Origin: Chitinophagaceae bacterium
Lineage (GTDB): Bacteria > Bacteroidota > Bacteroidia > Chitinophagales > Chitinophagaceae
Assembly: GCA_004322015.1 (NCBI GenBank)
Contig: SCQT01000102.1
Span: forward strand, 1-64,000
Direction of reading: 5' to 3'
Length of the DNA: 64,000 nt
Of the stretch, positions 17,427 to 25,821 are shown one piece after another. The position numbers and the translations under genes are program-made. Each line of letters begins with the position of its first letter. Position 1 is the first letter of the stretch. The notes below the pieces were generated by a model. That model was not told where the DNA came from. It worked only from the letters and a program-made list of their open reading frames with translations, and searched no databases.

Positions 17427-18029
17427 TTAAAAAGATGAGGAATCCGGTTCGTTATTTTGCAGGTATTCTTTTATAGCTGACGTGCTTAAGCCGCTTGTCA
17501 GGGCATCCTGTAAATCCTGATCACTCAAGTTCTTATATACTTCGTTCATATTGGAAGAATTTATTTGAGTGCTTAAGTATTGCTCGATAGCCTGGTTGCT
17601 TACAGATGCTAATTGCTGATTGAAAGAAATGGAAGCCTGCGGGTTATTTTGCAGACGGGGAGGAATCAGCCACAACATGCCGCCTGCCGCTACAAAAGCT
17701 GCAATTGCGGCGGCAGCAGCCCAGTTTGGCCACTTCCGCCGGCTCCGCGGCAATCTTACCAGCGGTGTCTTTTTATTTTCTTCATTTATTTTGTTTAAAA
17801 TCCTTAACGGCAGATTTTCAAAATATCCTGCTGGCGTGTCAAAAGCGTTTTCCCGGCTTAAAGGAACAGGTAATTCTTCCCTTTCATGGCCGTTGATCCT
17901 GTTCAAAACAGTATCCGGGAGCTCTGTAAAATATCCTTCCGGAACCTCAAAATCAGCGTGCTTTTCGGGCCATCCGAATCCGGGTACAAGCTCTTCCAAT
18001 TCCTTCAATATATTTTTATTAACAGACAT
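17427..18029 (-). CDS. anti-sigma-like single-pass membrane protein with duplicated GYF motif
   Basis: This 200-aa protein lies between a sigma factor and a periplasmic CpxP-like protein. Its N-terminal 95 residues are cytoplasmic by the positive-inside rule and hold two copies of F-x-x-P-x-GYF-x-x-LP-x-x-[VI]L-N-[RK]-I (27-45 and 63-81). A basic patch (RSRRKW) precedes one membrane helix at about 101-122. The rest is a Ser/Asn/Gln-rich periplasmic domain ending in helical repeats (LSDQDLQDALTSGLS). No zinc anti-sigma (HxxxCxxC) motif is present. Function as an anti-sigma factor is inferred from position and topology. Confidence 0.6.
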   Translation of the reverse strand: MSVNKNILKELEELVPGFGWPEKHADFEVPEGYFTELPDTVLNRINGHEREELPVPLSRENAFDTPAGYFENLPLRILNKINEENKKTPLVRLPRSRRKWPNWAAAAAIAAFVAAGGMLWLIPPRLQNNPQASISFNQQLASVSNQAIEQYLSTQINSSNMNEVYKNLSDQDLQDALTSGLSTSAIKEYLQNNEPDSSSF

Positions 18030-18069
18030 GGTAAGGTTTAGACATTTGCCTGGATAAAAGGTTTAATTT

Positions 18070-18627
18070 TCAGGTCAGGGATTCTCCGCTGGTTTTAATG
18101 TACGCTACTATCTTCTGTACTGCATGATGATAAGAGGCTTTTAACGCTCCTTCCGATGTCTTCAGTACGCGGCTCATCTCCTCATAAGGCATTTCATCAA
18201 AGTATCGTAAATTGAACACTATACGTTGTTTTTCAGGAAGTTGTAAAATGGCTTCCTGTAATTTCCATTCCAATTTACGGGAATCATAATTAGATTCCGC
18301 CTTTAACCTGTTTTCAAGACCTGTTTCCACCTCATTCAGCGATATAATATTCCGCTTTTTTTGCTGTTCCAGAAAGGTCAGGCATTCGTTAGTAGCGATT
18401 CTGTAAAGCCAGGTATAGAGTTGGGCATTCTCCTTGAATTCTCCGAGATGATCCCAGACTTTTATAAATACATTCTGAAGGATATCATCCGCATCATCAT
18501 GGTCAATCACCATGCGGCGGATATGCCAGTAAAGGCGTTCCTGGTACTTACGCATGATAGCTGTAAAGGCAGCTTCCCGGGTCTCCGGCTTGTGGAATTG
18601 TTGCAGTAAAATGCTGTCGCTTTCCAT
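18070..18627 (-). CDS. ECF-type RNA polymerase sigma factor
   Basis: A 185-aa sigma factor (start MESDSILLQQF, ATG 18627; a longer frame adds 19 hydrophobic residues that do not look native). Region 2 holds DHDDADDILQNVFIKVWDHL and YTWLYRIATNECLTFLEQQ. Region 4 holds LPEKQRIVFNLRYFDEMPYEEMSRVLKTSEGALKASYHHAV with the DNA-binding helix. It is followed 40 nt later by the membrane anti-sigma-like gene and then the CpxP-like gene, all on the minus strand. A period-7 repeat array lies just upstream of its start. Confidence 0.88.
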   Translation of the reverse strand: MESDSILLQQFHKPETREAAFTAIMRKYQERLYWHIRRMVIDHDDADDILQNVFIKVWDHLGEFKENAQLYTWLYRIATNECLTFLEQQKKRNIISLNEVETGLENRLKAESNYDSRKLEWKLQEAILQLPEKQRIVFNLRYFDEMPYEEMSRVLKTSEGALKASYHHAVQKIVAYIKTSGESLT

Positions 18628-18672
18628 GAAAAGCATTAATGAACTGAAAAAAGCGAAAAATAAACTATTTTT

Positions 18673-18721
18673 AGCTTTAAGCAATTAGCTTTAAGCCTTG
18701 GGCTTTCAGCTTTCGACCTTA
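18673..18721 (-). repeat. heptanucleotide array (AGCTTTA / AGCTTTC words)
   Basis: Seven units in perfect 7-bp phase: AGCTTTA, AGCAATT, AGCTTTA, AGCCTTG, GGCTTTC, AGCTTTC, GACCTTA. It lies between the stop of the TPR gene (9 nt away) and the start of the sigma gene (46 nt). The words GGCTTTC and AGCTTTC are the units of the large array at 37358-37565. Confidence 0.65.
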
Positions 18722-18730
18722 TATCATTCC

Positions 18731-19378
18731 CTATCCGGGCATCCTCGGAATATATTTATCCAATTGTTTCAATTGCTCTACTACTTCTTTGGTCTTAGGC
18801 CGTTGTTCTTTGGCCATTTTGTGATAGCGCCTTACATTTTTAAAGTCGCGGCGGTTCATGGCAATGGAAGCTAATTGCAAATAGGCGGCAGCCTTGCTTT
18901 CATTATCCGGCAATCCCGCACTGAGGGCTTTTTTCAGATAGTTTTCCGCATCCTTGAGCTTGCTCTTTTGATAAGAGATAGTACCTAACTGGAAATAGGA
19001 TTGGGCCTGCACTTCTTTCATGGGCGTGCCTAAGGAAACGCTTTTTTTCATAGCGCTTTCCGCTGCATCTAAGTCCTGGTTGGTGCTGGCAATGATTGAT
19101 TTTAAAAAATAATAAGTTGAACGGACCGGTTTGTATAATAATCCCGGGAATCTTACCTTATCCAATATCTTCTGAGCGCCTTCCAGATCTGCATCTTCTA
19201 AATATTCCTGTGCCAGGCTTAGCGGGCCAATAAAAAAGTGCAGAAAGACCAGGATAATGCCTATCAGGTAAAATATCCAGGCAAGGCCTATTCCGCTGGT
19301 AAAAGTGAATATCACACTGATTATCAGCAATAGAACTCCTAAAAGCAGCCTGTATTTTATAAATAACTTCTTTACCAT
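18731..19378 (-). CDS. TPR-repeat membrane protein
   Basis: The 215-aa protein has two adjoining hydrophobic segments near the N-terminus (about 10-30 and 33-52), then tetratricopeptide-like helices through about 65-205 (for example EVQAQSYFQLGTISYQKSK and LKDAENYLKKALSAGLPDN). It is probably a membrane-anchored scaffold with a cytoplasmic TPR domain. Its partner is unknown. The minus-strand element TACTTTTG at 19398-19405 would give a short leader of about 15-20 nt. The downstream sigma gene may be cotranscribed, although a repeat array intervenes. Confidence 0.75.
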   Translation of the reverse strand: MVKKLFIKYRLLLGVLLLIISVIFTFTSGIGLAWIFYLIGIILVFLHFFIGPLSLAQEYLEDADLEGAQKILDKVRFPGLLYKPVRSTYYFLKSIIASTNQDLDAAESAMKKSVSLGTPMKEVQAQSYFQLGTISYQKSKLKDAENYLKKALSAGLPDNESKAAAYLQLASIAMNRRDFKNVRRYHKMAKEQRPKTKEVVEQLKQLDKYIPRMPG

Positions 19379-19397
19379 ACCCCGTTGAATAAGGGCG

Positions 19398-19405
19398 CAA
19401 AAGTA
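19398..19405 (-). promoter_or_regulatory. TAnnTTTG -7 element of the TPR gene
   Basis: CAAAAGTA on the plus strand reads TACTTTTG on the minus strand, 19 nt upstream of the start codon. Confidence 0.5.
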
Positions 19406-19431
19406 AGAAAAAGCTGCCGTTTCCGGCGAGT

Positions 19432-19728
19432 TTATCTGTCGTATTTACCGGTTTTTTCTTCTATAGCCACATCAGCTTGTGGCCTGCGCTGGATTTTAAT
19501 GTTTACCAGCACTTCTTCGGCGCCCGCATCAAAACAGGCCTTCTGCGCATCATCCACGATTTGCATCAGTTTGTCATAAGGTCCTTCCATTACCGTTTCG
19601 AAGGGGCAAACCCGGTATTTTACTCCTGATTTTTGAATCACTTCAATGGCTTTATCTACGACAGCATAGACTTTACCATCTTTTACTTTTGGCAAAACCT
19701 GAATGGCTAAATTGATATTATTGGGCAT
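19432..19728 (-). CDS. thiamine-binding / MTH1187 (YkoF-like) family protein
   Basis: A 98-aa ferredoxin-like protein of the MTH1187/DUF77 family. The conserved FETVMEGPYDKLMQIVDDAQKA segment and the start INLAIQVLPKV are typical. Members bind thiamine or related pyrimidines, and some are fused to transport systems. No thiamine gene adjoins it, so the role here is open. A minus-strand TAAATTTG at 19785-19792 gives a leader of about 50 nt. Confidence 0.82.
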   Translation of the reverse strand: MPNNINLAIQVLPKVKDGKVYAVVDKAIEVIQKSGVKYRVCPFETVMEGPYDKLMQIVDDAQKACFDAGAEEVLVNIKIQRRPQADVAIEEKTGKYDR

Positions 19729-19795
19729 GTTAATTTGATTTTATTACGTTACATTACATAGAGAGGCATAGCGGCGCAGCTCTGCAAATTTATTG

Positions 19796-20587
19796 TCAGA
19801 ACCTCAACACAAAATGTTGTTTCTCCTTAAAATCTTTTCTGAAAAAAACCAATCCCAGGAAAAATAAATCTATGGTCAAAGTTACGGCAGGATTTGCTTT
19901 AATAGTTTCCCACGCGGCTTCCATTTCATTTGTCCAGTGAATGTCATCAAAAATGATCAGGCTGGAATCGTGTATTTGAGTCAGGCATTGGGAAAAATAT
20001 CTGAGAGTAGGTTCTTTACGATGATTCCCGTCAATAAAGGCCATATCTAACTGCTGAATCCGACGCAGGACGGGGGCTAAGGTATCATCAAAATTTCCTC
20101 TTACAATGCTGATATTTTGGAGCTTGAGTTCCTGGAAAGTTTCTAAGGCAATATCGGCTATTGCTTCCGAGCCTTCCAGCGTTTGGAGTTGTGAATGGGT
20201 GCCGGCAGATGCCAGGTAAGCGCCGGATATTCCTAAAGAGGTACCTAACTCTATGATATTTTCCGGATGAAAATGATTCACTAATCGGAATAAAAGCTTA
20301 CCGTATTTCGGAGATTTGGCTGCCGAACGAGCGATGTCGCAAACGCGCCTTTCTGTAACTTTTTGCAACGAAGCGCCTGCTCCCAGGTCGGAGACGGGGA
20401 TCAGATGAGTGTCTGACAGAAGTTGTTTCCTGCGTTTTTCGATTGCCTCAAATGCATAAAATGCACGCTTGTCATGAAGCACTTCCTGCGTGAACGTGAA
20501 AACAAAAGGAGAATGAACCGCATATGCCGTATCTGATTGCAGGAAATAACGGATATATTTTAATGCAAAGCGTGTTTCAAGAGCCAT
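19796..20587 (-). CDS. class I SAM-dependent methyltransferase
   Basis: A 263-aa protein resembling the catechol-O-methyltransferase-like group. Motif I is IIELGTSLGISGAYLAS (about 105-121), followed by an acidic motif in LEGSEAIADIA, the metal/substrate motif MAFIDGNHRKEPTLRYF and IIFDDIHWTNEMEAAWE. There is no signal peptide. The methyl acceptor is unknown. The minus-strand TACATTTG element at 20613-20620 gives a leader of about 20 nt, so it has its own promoter, separate from the divergent patatin gene. Confidence 0.82.
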   Translation of the reverse strand: MALETRFALKYIRYFLQSDTAYAVHSPFVFTFTQEVLHDKRAFYAFEAIEKRRKQLLSDTHLIPVSDLGAGASLQKVTERRVCDIARSAAKSPKYGKLLFRLVNHFHPENIIELGTSLGISGAYLASAGTHSQLQTLEGSEAIADIALETFQELKLQNISIVRGNFDDTLAPVLRRIQQLDMAFIDGNHRKEPTLRYFSQCLTQIHDSSLIIFDDIHWTNEMEAAWETIKANPAVTLTIDLFFLGLVFFRKDFKEKQHFVLRF

Positions 20588-20612
20588 GTCCGTTTCAACG
20601 TTTTAAACAGGT

Positions 20613-20620
20613 CAAATGTA
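20613..20620 (-). promoter_or_regulatory. TAnnTTTG -7 element of the methyltransferase gene
   Basis: CAAATGTA on the plus strand reads TACATTTG on the minus strand, 25 nt upstream of the start codon at 20587. Confidence 0.45.
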
Positions 20621-20672
20621 GAACTAAATCCTCTTTAAACCGTATATAAGTAATAGAAAGATAATCTGTTAA

Positions 20673-21605
20673 ATGAAAAGAGCTTTGGTACTCAGCGGCG
20701 GCGGCTCAAAAGGGGCTTTCCAGTATGGCGCTTTGCGGTATATCGTGGACCATGAAATGCATGGCGGATTACCTGCATATTATTTTAATATTATTTCGGG
20801 CGTTTCTGTCGGATCGCTGAATGGGGTGATGCTGGCTCAAAATCATTTTGAAGCGCTTACCTATTTATGGGAAAATATTACAACGAAGGATATTTATAAG
20901 GGCAATTTGGATATTATAAGAATTTTCTGGAAGCTGTTAACTCACAAACTCGGTGTTCTCAACGACCAACCTTTGCAAGATTTAATTGATAAAAATATAT
21001 CGCTGAAAGCAGTTGATCAAACGCATTGTGATTTTATGTTTGGAACCGTGTCTCTGGATTCAGGGCTGTATTATTCATTTCATGCGTATGATTTTGATGA
21101 TGAAGATCAATTCAGGAACGGGATCCTGGCGTCGTCTTCCATGCCGGTACTTTGGCCTCCGGTAGCGGAAGTCCGCAATAAAGAAGGTATCCCGTTCCGG
21201 CAGTTGGTAGATGGCGGGATCAGGAATGTCAGTCCACTCGGGGATGTAATTGATTATAATCCTGATGAAGTGGTGATCATCAATTGCAACGCACATGATT
21301 TCAAACCTTATCCCAATCCGGCGAAAAATATGATTAAAATTGCAGCCAGAGCATTGACGGAGATTACCATTAACCAGATATTCCAGCAGGATATACGCGA
21401 GTTTCTACACATTAATGATATCATCAGCCAGTTACCGGATGGAGTGAAGGTAAAAAAGACGGATGGCACTTTTTATAAGAAATATAAAAGCATTTTGATT
21501 GAGCCTTCTTATGACCTGGGCGATGCGCTGGATTTCAGCAGGTATAAGATTGACAGATCTATTCAAGAGGGTTATGAAGCCGCGAAGAAAACTTTTGAAG
21601 GTTAA
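20673..21605 (+). CDS. patatin-like phospholipase
   Basis: The 310-aa protein carries the patatin features: the Gly-rich oxyanion loop VLSGGGSKGAFQYG near the N-terminus, the nucleophile elbow GVSVG with Ser45, and the DGG dyad motif in QLVDGGIRNVSP (about 180). Such enzymes cleave acyl chains from membrane lipids. There is no signal peptide, so action at the inner face of the membrane or in the cytosol is likely. It is convergent with the glycosyltransferase at 21637. The short gap holds an imperfect hairpin (about 21612-21631). Confidence 0.88.
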   Translation: MKRALVLSGGGSKGAFQYGALRYIVDHEMHGGLPAYYFNIISGVSVGSLNGVMLAQNHFEALTYLWENITTKDIYKGNLDIIRIFWKLLTHKLGVLNDQPLQDLIDKNISLKAVDQTHCDFMFGTVSLDSGLYYSFHAYDFDDEDQFRNGILASSSMPVLWPPVAEVRNKEGIPFRQLVDGGIRNVSPLGDVIDYNPDEVVIINCNAHDFKPYPNPAKNMIKIAARALTEITINQIFQQDIREFLHINDIISQLPDGVKVKKTDGTFYKKYKSILIEPSYDLGDALDFSRYKIDRSIQEGYEAAKKTFEG

Positions 21606-21636
21606 TGTGGTATTCAGTCCTTCGTACTGAGTATAT

Positions 21637-22476
21637 TTACTGCTTACCATTTACCCCTTTAGGCTTTTTCTCTATTCCATAAGGTGTCCATGTCGGTTGT
21701 TCCTTTTTAGTTTTTCTGCGAATGTCTGCATTACGTTGAAGATCGGCCTGGTTTACGTAACCTCTTGAATGATCCAAATGAATACAAACAGCGCTGTAAC
21801 GTATCTGAATCCCCTTTAATCCTTTATTCATCAGCCGTTCACCGAACTCACGGTCTTCGGCGCCATACCGCATCCGTTCATCAAACCCATTTACTTCTAT
21901 AATATCTCTTTTCCACACGCTGGCGTTACCGCCATTCCATGTAGCTTTGGTAGGAGTGATCTTATTCATCATCTCCCCGGTTGATTTATTCTTTGTGAGC
22001 TTTAAATTTTTAACAAAAGATTGTTTTAATCCATGTCTGACCAGCCATTCTTTATTAAAGGCTTTTTGATTTATGATATCCTCTTCACTGATCTTTTTAC
22101 TTAAAGCCATGGGTAAACGAATGGCTCCACCTGAAAGAAAAGCACCCCGCTGCCTTTTTTCAACATGCACCTGTAAAAAATCTTTTCTCGGGATACAGTC
22201 TCCGTCAGAAAAAACAAGATAATCTGCCTGAGCGGTCACAATGGCTTTGTTTAAGATCTCACATTTCCTGAAACCCTTGTCCTCATGCCATACATGATGC
22301 AAAGAAAAATCAATTTGACGCTTTATTTTCTTTATAAGATCCGAAGTAGGCGCCGATGACCCGTCATCAGCGATGATCAGTTCAAAATCTTTGAAAGATT
22401 GACAGGAATATCCCCATAAAACTTTTTCCAGCCAGTCATGTGAATTATAAGTAGTAATAATCACAGATAGTTCCAT
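21637..22476 (-). CDS. family 2 glycosyltransferase with galactosyltransferase-type C-terminus
   Basis: Start at ATG 22476 gives MELSVIITTYNSHDWLEKVL (279 aa), the GT-A nucleotide-binding beginning. The DxD equivalent is DGD in YLVFSDGDCIPRKDF. Near the C-terminus GFDERMRYGAEDREFGERL is the Glyco_transf_7C motif found in chondroitin/galactosyl transferases. It probably adds a hexose to a cell-surface glycan at the cytoplasmic face. A minus-strand TATTTTTG at 22501-22508 is the likely promoter. It is divergent from a second GT2 gene. Confidence 0.85.
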   Translation of the reverse strand: MELSVIITTYNSHDWLEKVLWGYSCQSFKDFELIIADDGSSAPTSDLIKKIKRQIDFSLHHVWHEDKGFRKCEILNKAIVTAQADYLVFSDGDCIPRKDFLQVHVEKRQRGAFLSGGAIRLPMALSKKISEEDIINQKAFNKEWLVRHGLKQSFVKNLKLTKNKSTGEMMNKITPTKATWNGGNASVWKRDIIEVNGFDERMRYGAEDREFGERLMNKGLKGIQIRYSAVCIHLDHSRGYVNQADLQRNADIRRKTKKEQPTWTPYGIEKKPKGVNGKQ

Positions 22477-22525
22477 AAAAAAAATTAGTTTTACATCTTG
22501 CAAAAATAGGTTTTTATACATACAA

Positions 22526-23401
22526 ATGATGCTGCAAGTATTAGTCATTATCGTAACCTACAATGGGGAAAAGTGGATAGAAGCCTGTTTAAATTGTTTG
22601 TCAAAGAGTGCTCGGGAAGCGTCTGTGATGATCATTGACAATGCATCTACGGATAACACAAAAAAAATCATCAAAGATAAATTCCCTTCTTTTCAATTGA
22701 TTGAAGAAGAAGATAATCTCGGCTTCGGGCAGGCAAATAATATCGGGATGAAATATGCTGTGCAAAATGGATTCGATTACGTATTTCTATTGAATCAGGA
22801 TGCGTATGTCTCTCCTGATACAATTTCCGTTTTAGCATCAATCCATGAAAAGCACCCTGAATTCGGTATCATCAGCCCTTTACAACTCGATGGTAAAGGA
22901 AAAGCATTGGACGAATTATTCCGGAGATTTATTGTCAATAATTATCCGGAGGATTTCGTGCAGAAGATAGAAAGCCATTCGGGAGATGTACCCGAAGTAT
23001 TTCCAGTAAGGTTTGTCAATGCCGCTGCCTGGTTTATTTCAAAAGAATGCCTTCAAAAGGTGGGTTTATTTCATCCTTTATTTTACCATTACGGTGAGGA
23101 TAATAACTATTGTTCCCGATCGCAATACCACGGCTTTAAAGCAGGTATCACACCATTGGCTGCAGTATGTCATGATAAGATATATGACCACGACAGGCAT
23201 AAACTATTGTTGCGCCAGATACATCTTGTTCCGTTATACATATTGCTGGATTTGAGAAAAAAAAGGACTCACGCGATTGTTGGCCACCTGGAAGATTATC
23301 GGTTATTATTGGAAAGGAATAAGATTTCACTCCTCCGATATAAGACGATTGGTTTTTTCGGAGTTCAAATGGATACTTCGAAACAGGAAGATTATATCTG
23401 A
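22526..23401 (+). CDS. family 2 glycosyltransferase (rhamnosyltransferase-like)
   Basis: The 291-aa protein begins with LQVLVIIVTYNGEKWIEACL and contains DNASTDNTKK and VFLLNQDAYVSPDT, the metal/nucleotide-sugar motif of the WbbL/RfbF-type GT2 enzymes. The C-terminal half has HYGEDNNYCSRSQYHGF, typical of this group. Two consecutive ATG codons (22526, 22529) can serve as start. It and the divergent glycosyltransferase share a regulatory region of about 50 bp. The acceptor glycan is unknown. Confidence 0.83.
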   Translation: MMLQVLVIIVTYNGEKWIEACLNCLSKSAREASVMIIDNASTDNTKKIIKDKFPSFQLIEEEDNLGFGQANNIGMKYAVQNGFDYVFLLNQDAYVSPDTISVLASIHEKHPEFGIISPLQLDGKGKALDELFRRFIVNNYPEDFVQKIESHSGDVPEVFPVRFVNAAAWFISKECLQKVGLFHPLFYHYGEDNNYCSRSQYHGFKAGITPLAAVCHDKIYDHDRHKLLLRQIHLVPLYILLDLRKKRTHAIVGHLEDYRLLLERNKISLLRYKTIGFFGVQMDTSKQEDYI

Positions 23402-23472
23402 CGCCAGGGCAGAAATGAAAGATCTTTACTCTTGAGTATGCTGTTTTATTGCAGCGTTGATACTGATTTTTG

Positions 23473-23480
23473 TACTTTTG
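23473..23480 (+). promoter_or_regulatory. TAnnTTTG -7 element touching the tsaC start
   Basis: TACTTTTG ends 4 nt before the GTG at 23485. It predicts a leaderless or near-leaderless transcript starting with GTG. Confidence 0.5.
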
Positions 23481-23484
23481 CCGC

Positions 23485-24057
23485 GTGGACTTGCTTCATT
23501 ATTCTGTTGAACAGGCGCTGCATGTCTTACGTGCGGGCGGTATTATTCTTTATCCGACAGATACTGTCTGGGGTATTGGCTGCGATGCGACGGACGCAAA
23601 GGCTGTTTCCAGGGTTTTCCAATTGAAGCAACGAGACGATGCCAAGAGCATGATCATTTTAGCTGCGGATGAGCGTGATATTTTGAAATATACCGCTAAT
23701 CCCGATCCGGCAGTTTTTGATTATCTCCGGAACTCCGCCACACCTACCACTGTTATTTATGAAAATGCGCTTGGGCTTCCGGATAATTTAGTTAATCAGG
23801 ATGGGAGTATTGCCATCCGGATAACGAAGGAGGTCTTTTGTAAAACATTGATCAAACGGCTGGGGAAACCCATTGTGTCCACTTCTGCCAATATAAGCGG
23901 ACAACCTTCACCTAAGAGTTTTAGAGAGGTTTCAAAGGAAATTATCAGGGGCGTGGATTATGTGGTAGATTACAGGGAGCATGATGAAACAGAAGCCAAA
24001 CCTTCCCGCATCATTAAATTAAAGGCAAACGGTGAGATCCTGGTAATCCGGGAATGA
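23485..24057 (+). CDS. tsaC: L-threonylcarbamoyladenylate synthase (Sua5/YrdC/TsaC family)
   Basis: Makes threonylcarbamoyl-AMP for the t6A37 modification of ANN-decoding tRNAs. The 190-aa protein shows GGIILYPTDTVWGIGCDATD near the N-terminus, KQRDDAKSMIIL as the nucleotide-binding segment, and PIVSTSANISGQPSPKS. It lacks the Sua5 C-terminal domain, so it is the short YrdC type. The GTG 23485 start matches the family N-terminus; the frame extends to a TTG at 23470, but that start would lie inside the promoter element. Confidence 0.9.
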   Translation: MDLLHYSVEQALHVLRAGGIILYPTDTVWGIGCDATDAKAVSRVFQLKQRDDAKSMIILAADERDILKYTANPDPAVFDYLRNSATPTTVIYENALGLPDNLVNQDGSIAIRITKEVFCKTLIKRLGKPIVSTSANISGQPSPKSFREVSKEIIRGVDYVVDYREHDETEAKPSRIIKLKANGEILVIRE

Positions 24058-24156
24058 CCTGATATCTTACCTGTTTCCTCAACAAATTGTTAAAGTCGGT
24101 AATAAGAGAAAACTTTTTCTTTCAGGCTTCCGTAATTTTAAGGAAACTTATTTATC

Positions 24157-24825
24157 ATGATTGCAGGATATCTTTTATTGGGAAGCATAGGTTTTTTTAC
24201 CTTTGCTTCCTGCGCTTCAAAAGCAAATAATAATATGAATCATTTCAAAGAACAGCCGGTGAGCGAAGAAATGGCGCCCGGCCATGATCAGTTAGATACA
24301 GCTACCTTCGCGGAGGGCTGCTTTTGGTGTACGGAATCTTTTTTCCAACAATTGAGAGGAGTTAAAAAAGTGGTAAGCGGCTATTCAGGCGGCTTTACAC
24401 CCAATCCCACTTATGAAGAAGTGTGTTCTGGAACTACAGGCTATGCTGAAACCTGCAATATCATTTATGATCCGAAAGAGATCAGCTATGATATGCTGCT
24501 GGAAGCTTTCTGGGAAAGTCATGATCCAACCACGCTGAACAGGCAGGGCAACGATATAGGCACTCAATACCGTTCGGTGATTTTTTATCATAACGAAATG
24601 CAGAAAGAAAAGGCCGAAAAGTATAAACAGAAACTGAATGCGGAAGGCGCTTATGATAAGCCTGTTGTAACCGCGATAGAACCATATAAAAACTTTTATG
24701 CGGCAGAGAATTATCACCAGGATTATTATGAGAGAAATCCTAACCAGCCATATTGCCAGATTGTCATACGGCCTAAATTAGAGAAATTCAAAAAGGTATT
24801 TAAAGATGAATTGAAAAGGGATTAG
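24157..24825 (+). CDS. msrA: peptide-methionine (S)-S-oxide reductase with lipoprotein-like N-terminus
   Basis: Reduces S-methionine sulfoxide in damaged proteins. The catalytic motif [10 protein letters not shown] places the active Cys at residue 55 (GCFWC 54-58), and the C-terminal PYCQIVI supplies a resolving Cys. The domain spans about 48-215. The first 19 residues are hydrophobic and end in FASC, which suggests a lipid-anchored periplasmic enzyme; the -3 Phe makes the lipobox weak. A 30-residue polar linker separates anchor and domain. It lies 11 nt upstream of queG and may be cotranscribed with it. Confidence 0.92.
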   Translation: MIAGYLLLGSIGFFTFASCASKANNNMNHFKEQPVSEEMAPGHDQLDTATFAEGCFWCTESFFQQLRGVKKVVSGYSGGFTPNPTYEEVCSGTTGYAETCNIIYDPKEISYDMLLEAFWESHDPTTLNRQGNDIGTQYRSVIFYHNEMQKEKAEKYKQKLNAEGAYDKPVVTAIEPYKNFYAAENYHQDYYERNPNQPYCQIVIRPKLEKFKKVFKDELKRD

Positions 24826-24836
24826 TTCCATTAGTT

Positions 24837-25778
24837 ATGAATCCATCACAACGATCAGCGATTATCAAATCTGTAACTGCAAAGTTGGGTTTTGATTACT
24901 GTGGCATAGCCAAAGCGGTTCGTTTGGATGAGGATGCCAGGCGATTGGAACAGTGGCTGAACAAGGGCATGAACGGAACTATGCAGTATATGGAGAATTA
25001 TTTTGATTTACGCACTGATCCTACTAAATTAGTTCCAGGCGCTGAATCAGTCATTACCTTAATGATGAATTATTATCCCGGAGAAATACAAAAGCCGGAT
25101 ACTCCTAAGATTTCCAAATATGCTTATGGGCAGGATTATCATCATGTCATCAGAAAAAAATTAAAGCAACTGTTACAATTTATAAGAGACCACATCGGAG
25201 AGGTGCAGGGGAGAGGGTTTGTGGATTCTGCGCCGGTGCTGGAGCGTAGCTGGGCGCAGAGAAGCGGGTTAGGATGGATAGGAAAGAATGGGAATCTTAT
25301 CACCCGACAACACGGTTCTTTTTATTTTATAGCTACTTTGATTACGGATTTAATATTGGATTATGACGATCCTTTTGCCAAAGATTATTGCGGGAGCTGC
25401 AGGCGATGTATAGATGCATGCCCTACCGATGCGATTCAGGAAAATAAAGTGATTGATGGCAGCAAATGTATTTCTTACTTCACTATAGAATTAAAAGAAC
25501 AACTGATCCCTGATGAAATGCAGGGGAAATTTAAGGATTGGGTCTTTGGATGTGATATTTGCCAGGATGTGTGCCCGTGGAATCGTTTTGCCGTTCCGCA
25601 ACAGGAGCAGGCATTCACTCCTGTTCCCGAAGTGCTGAATTTTACGACCGGTGATTGGGAAGCATTAACGGAGGAAAAATTCAATGAAATATTTCAGCAC
25701 TCTCCAATCAAAAGGAGTAAATACGCAGGTATCAGAAGGAATCTGAGATTTATTCAACAAAAAAACAAAACGCCCTGA
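24837..25778 (+). CDS. queG: epoxyqueuosine reductase
   Basis: Catalyses the last step of queuosine synthesis in tRNA, reducing epoxyqueuosine with cobalamin and two [4Fe-4S] clusters. The 313-aa protein contains the cluster motifs [16 protein letters not shown] and [10 protein letters not shown] and the cobalamin-domain segment [19 protein letters not shown]. The length fits the short form without the C-terminal HEAT repeats. The stop codon sits inside a hairpin that serves the convergent hpd gene. Confidence 0.93.
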   Translation: MNPSQRSAIIKSVTAKLGFDYCGIAKAVRLDEDARRLEQWLNKGMNGTMQYMENYFDLRTDPTKLVPGAESVITLMMNYYPGEIQKPDTPKISKYAYGQDYHHVIRKKLKQLLQFIRDHIGEVQGRGFVDSAPVLERSWAQRSGLGWIGKNGNLITRQHGSFYFIATLITDLILDYDDPFAKDYCGSCRRCIDACPTDAIQENKVIDGSKCISYFTIELKEQLIPDEMQGKFKDWVFGCDICQDVCPWNRFAVPQQEQAFTPVPEVLNFTTGDWEALTEEKFNEIFQHSPIKRSKYAGIRRNLRFIQQKNKTP

Positions 25779-25792
25779 AGAATTCAGAGCGC
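25759..25792 (-). terminator. intrinsic terminator of hpd
   Basis: On the minus strand an imperfect stem (25771-25779 with 25783-25791, one mismatch, GAA-type loop) is followed by TTTTGTTTTTTT (25770-25759). It lies 30 nt past the hpd stop and overlaps the queG stop codon. Confidence 0.6.
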
Positions 25793-25821
25793 TTGCTTTC
25801 GGTTTTGGTGAAAAGGACCCG

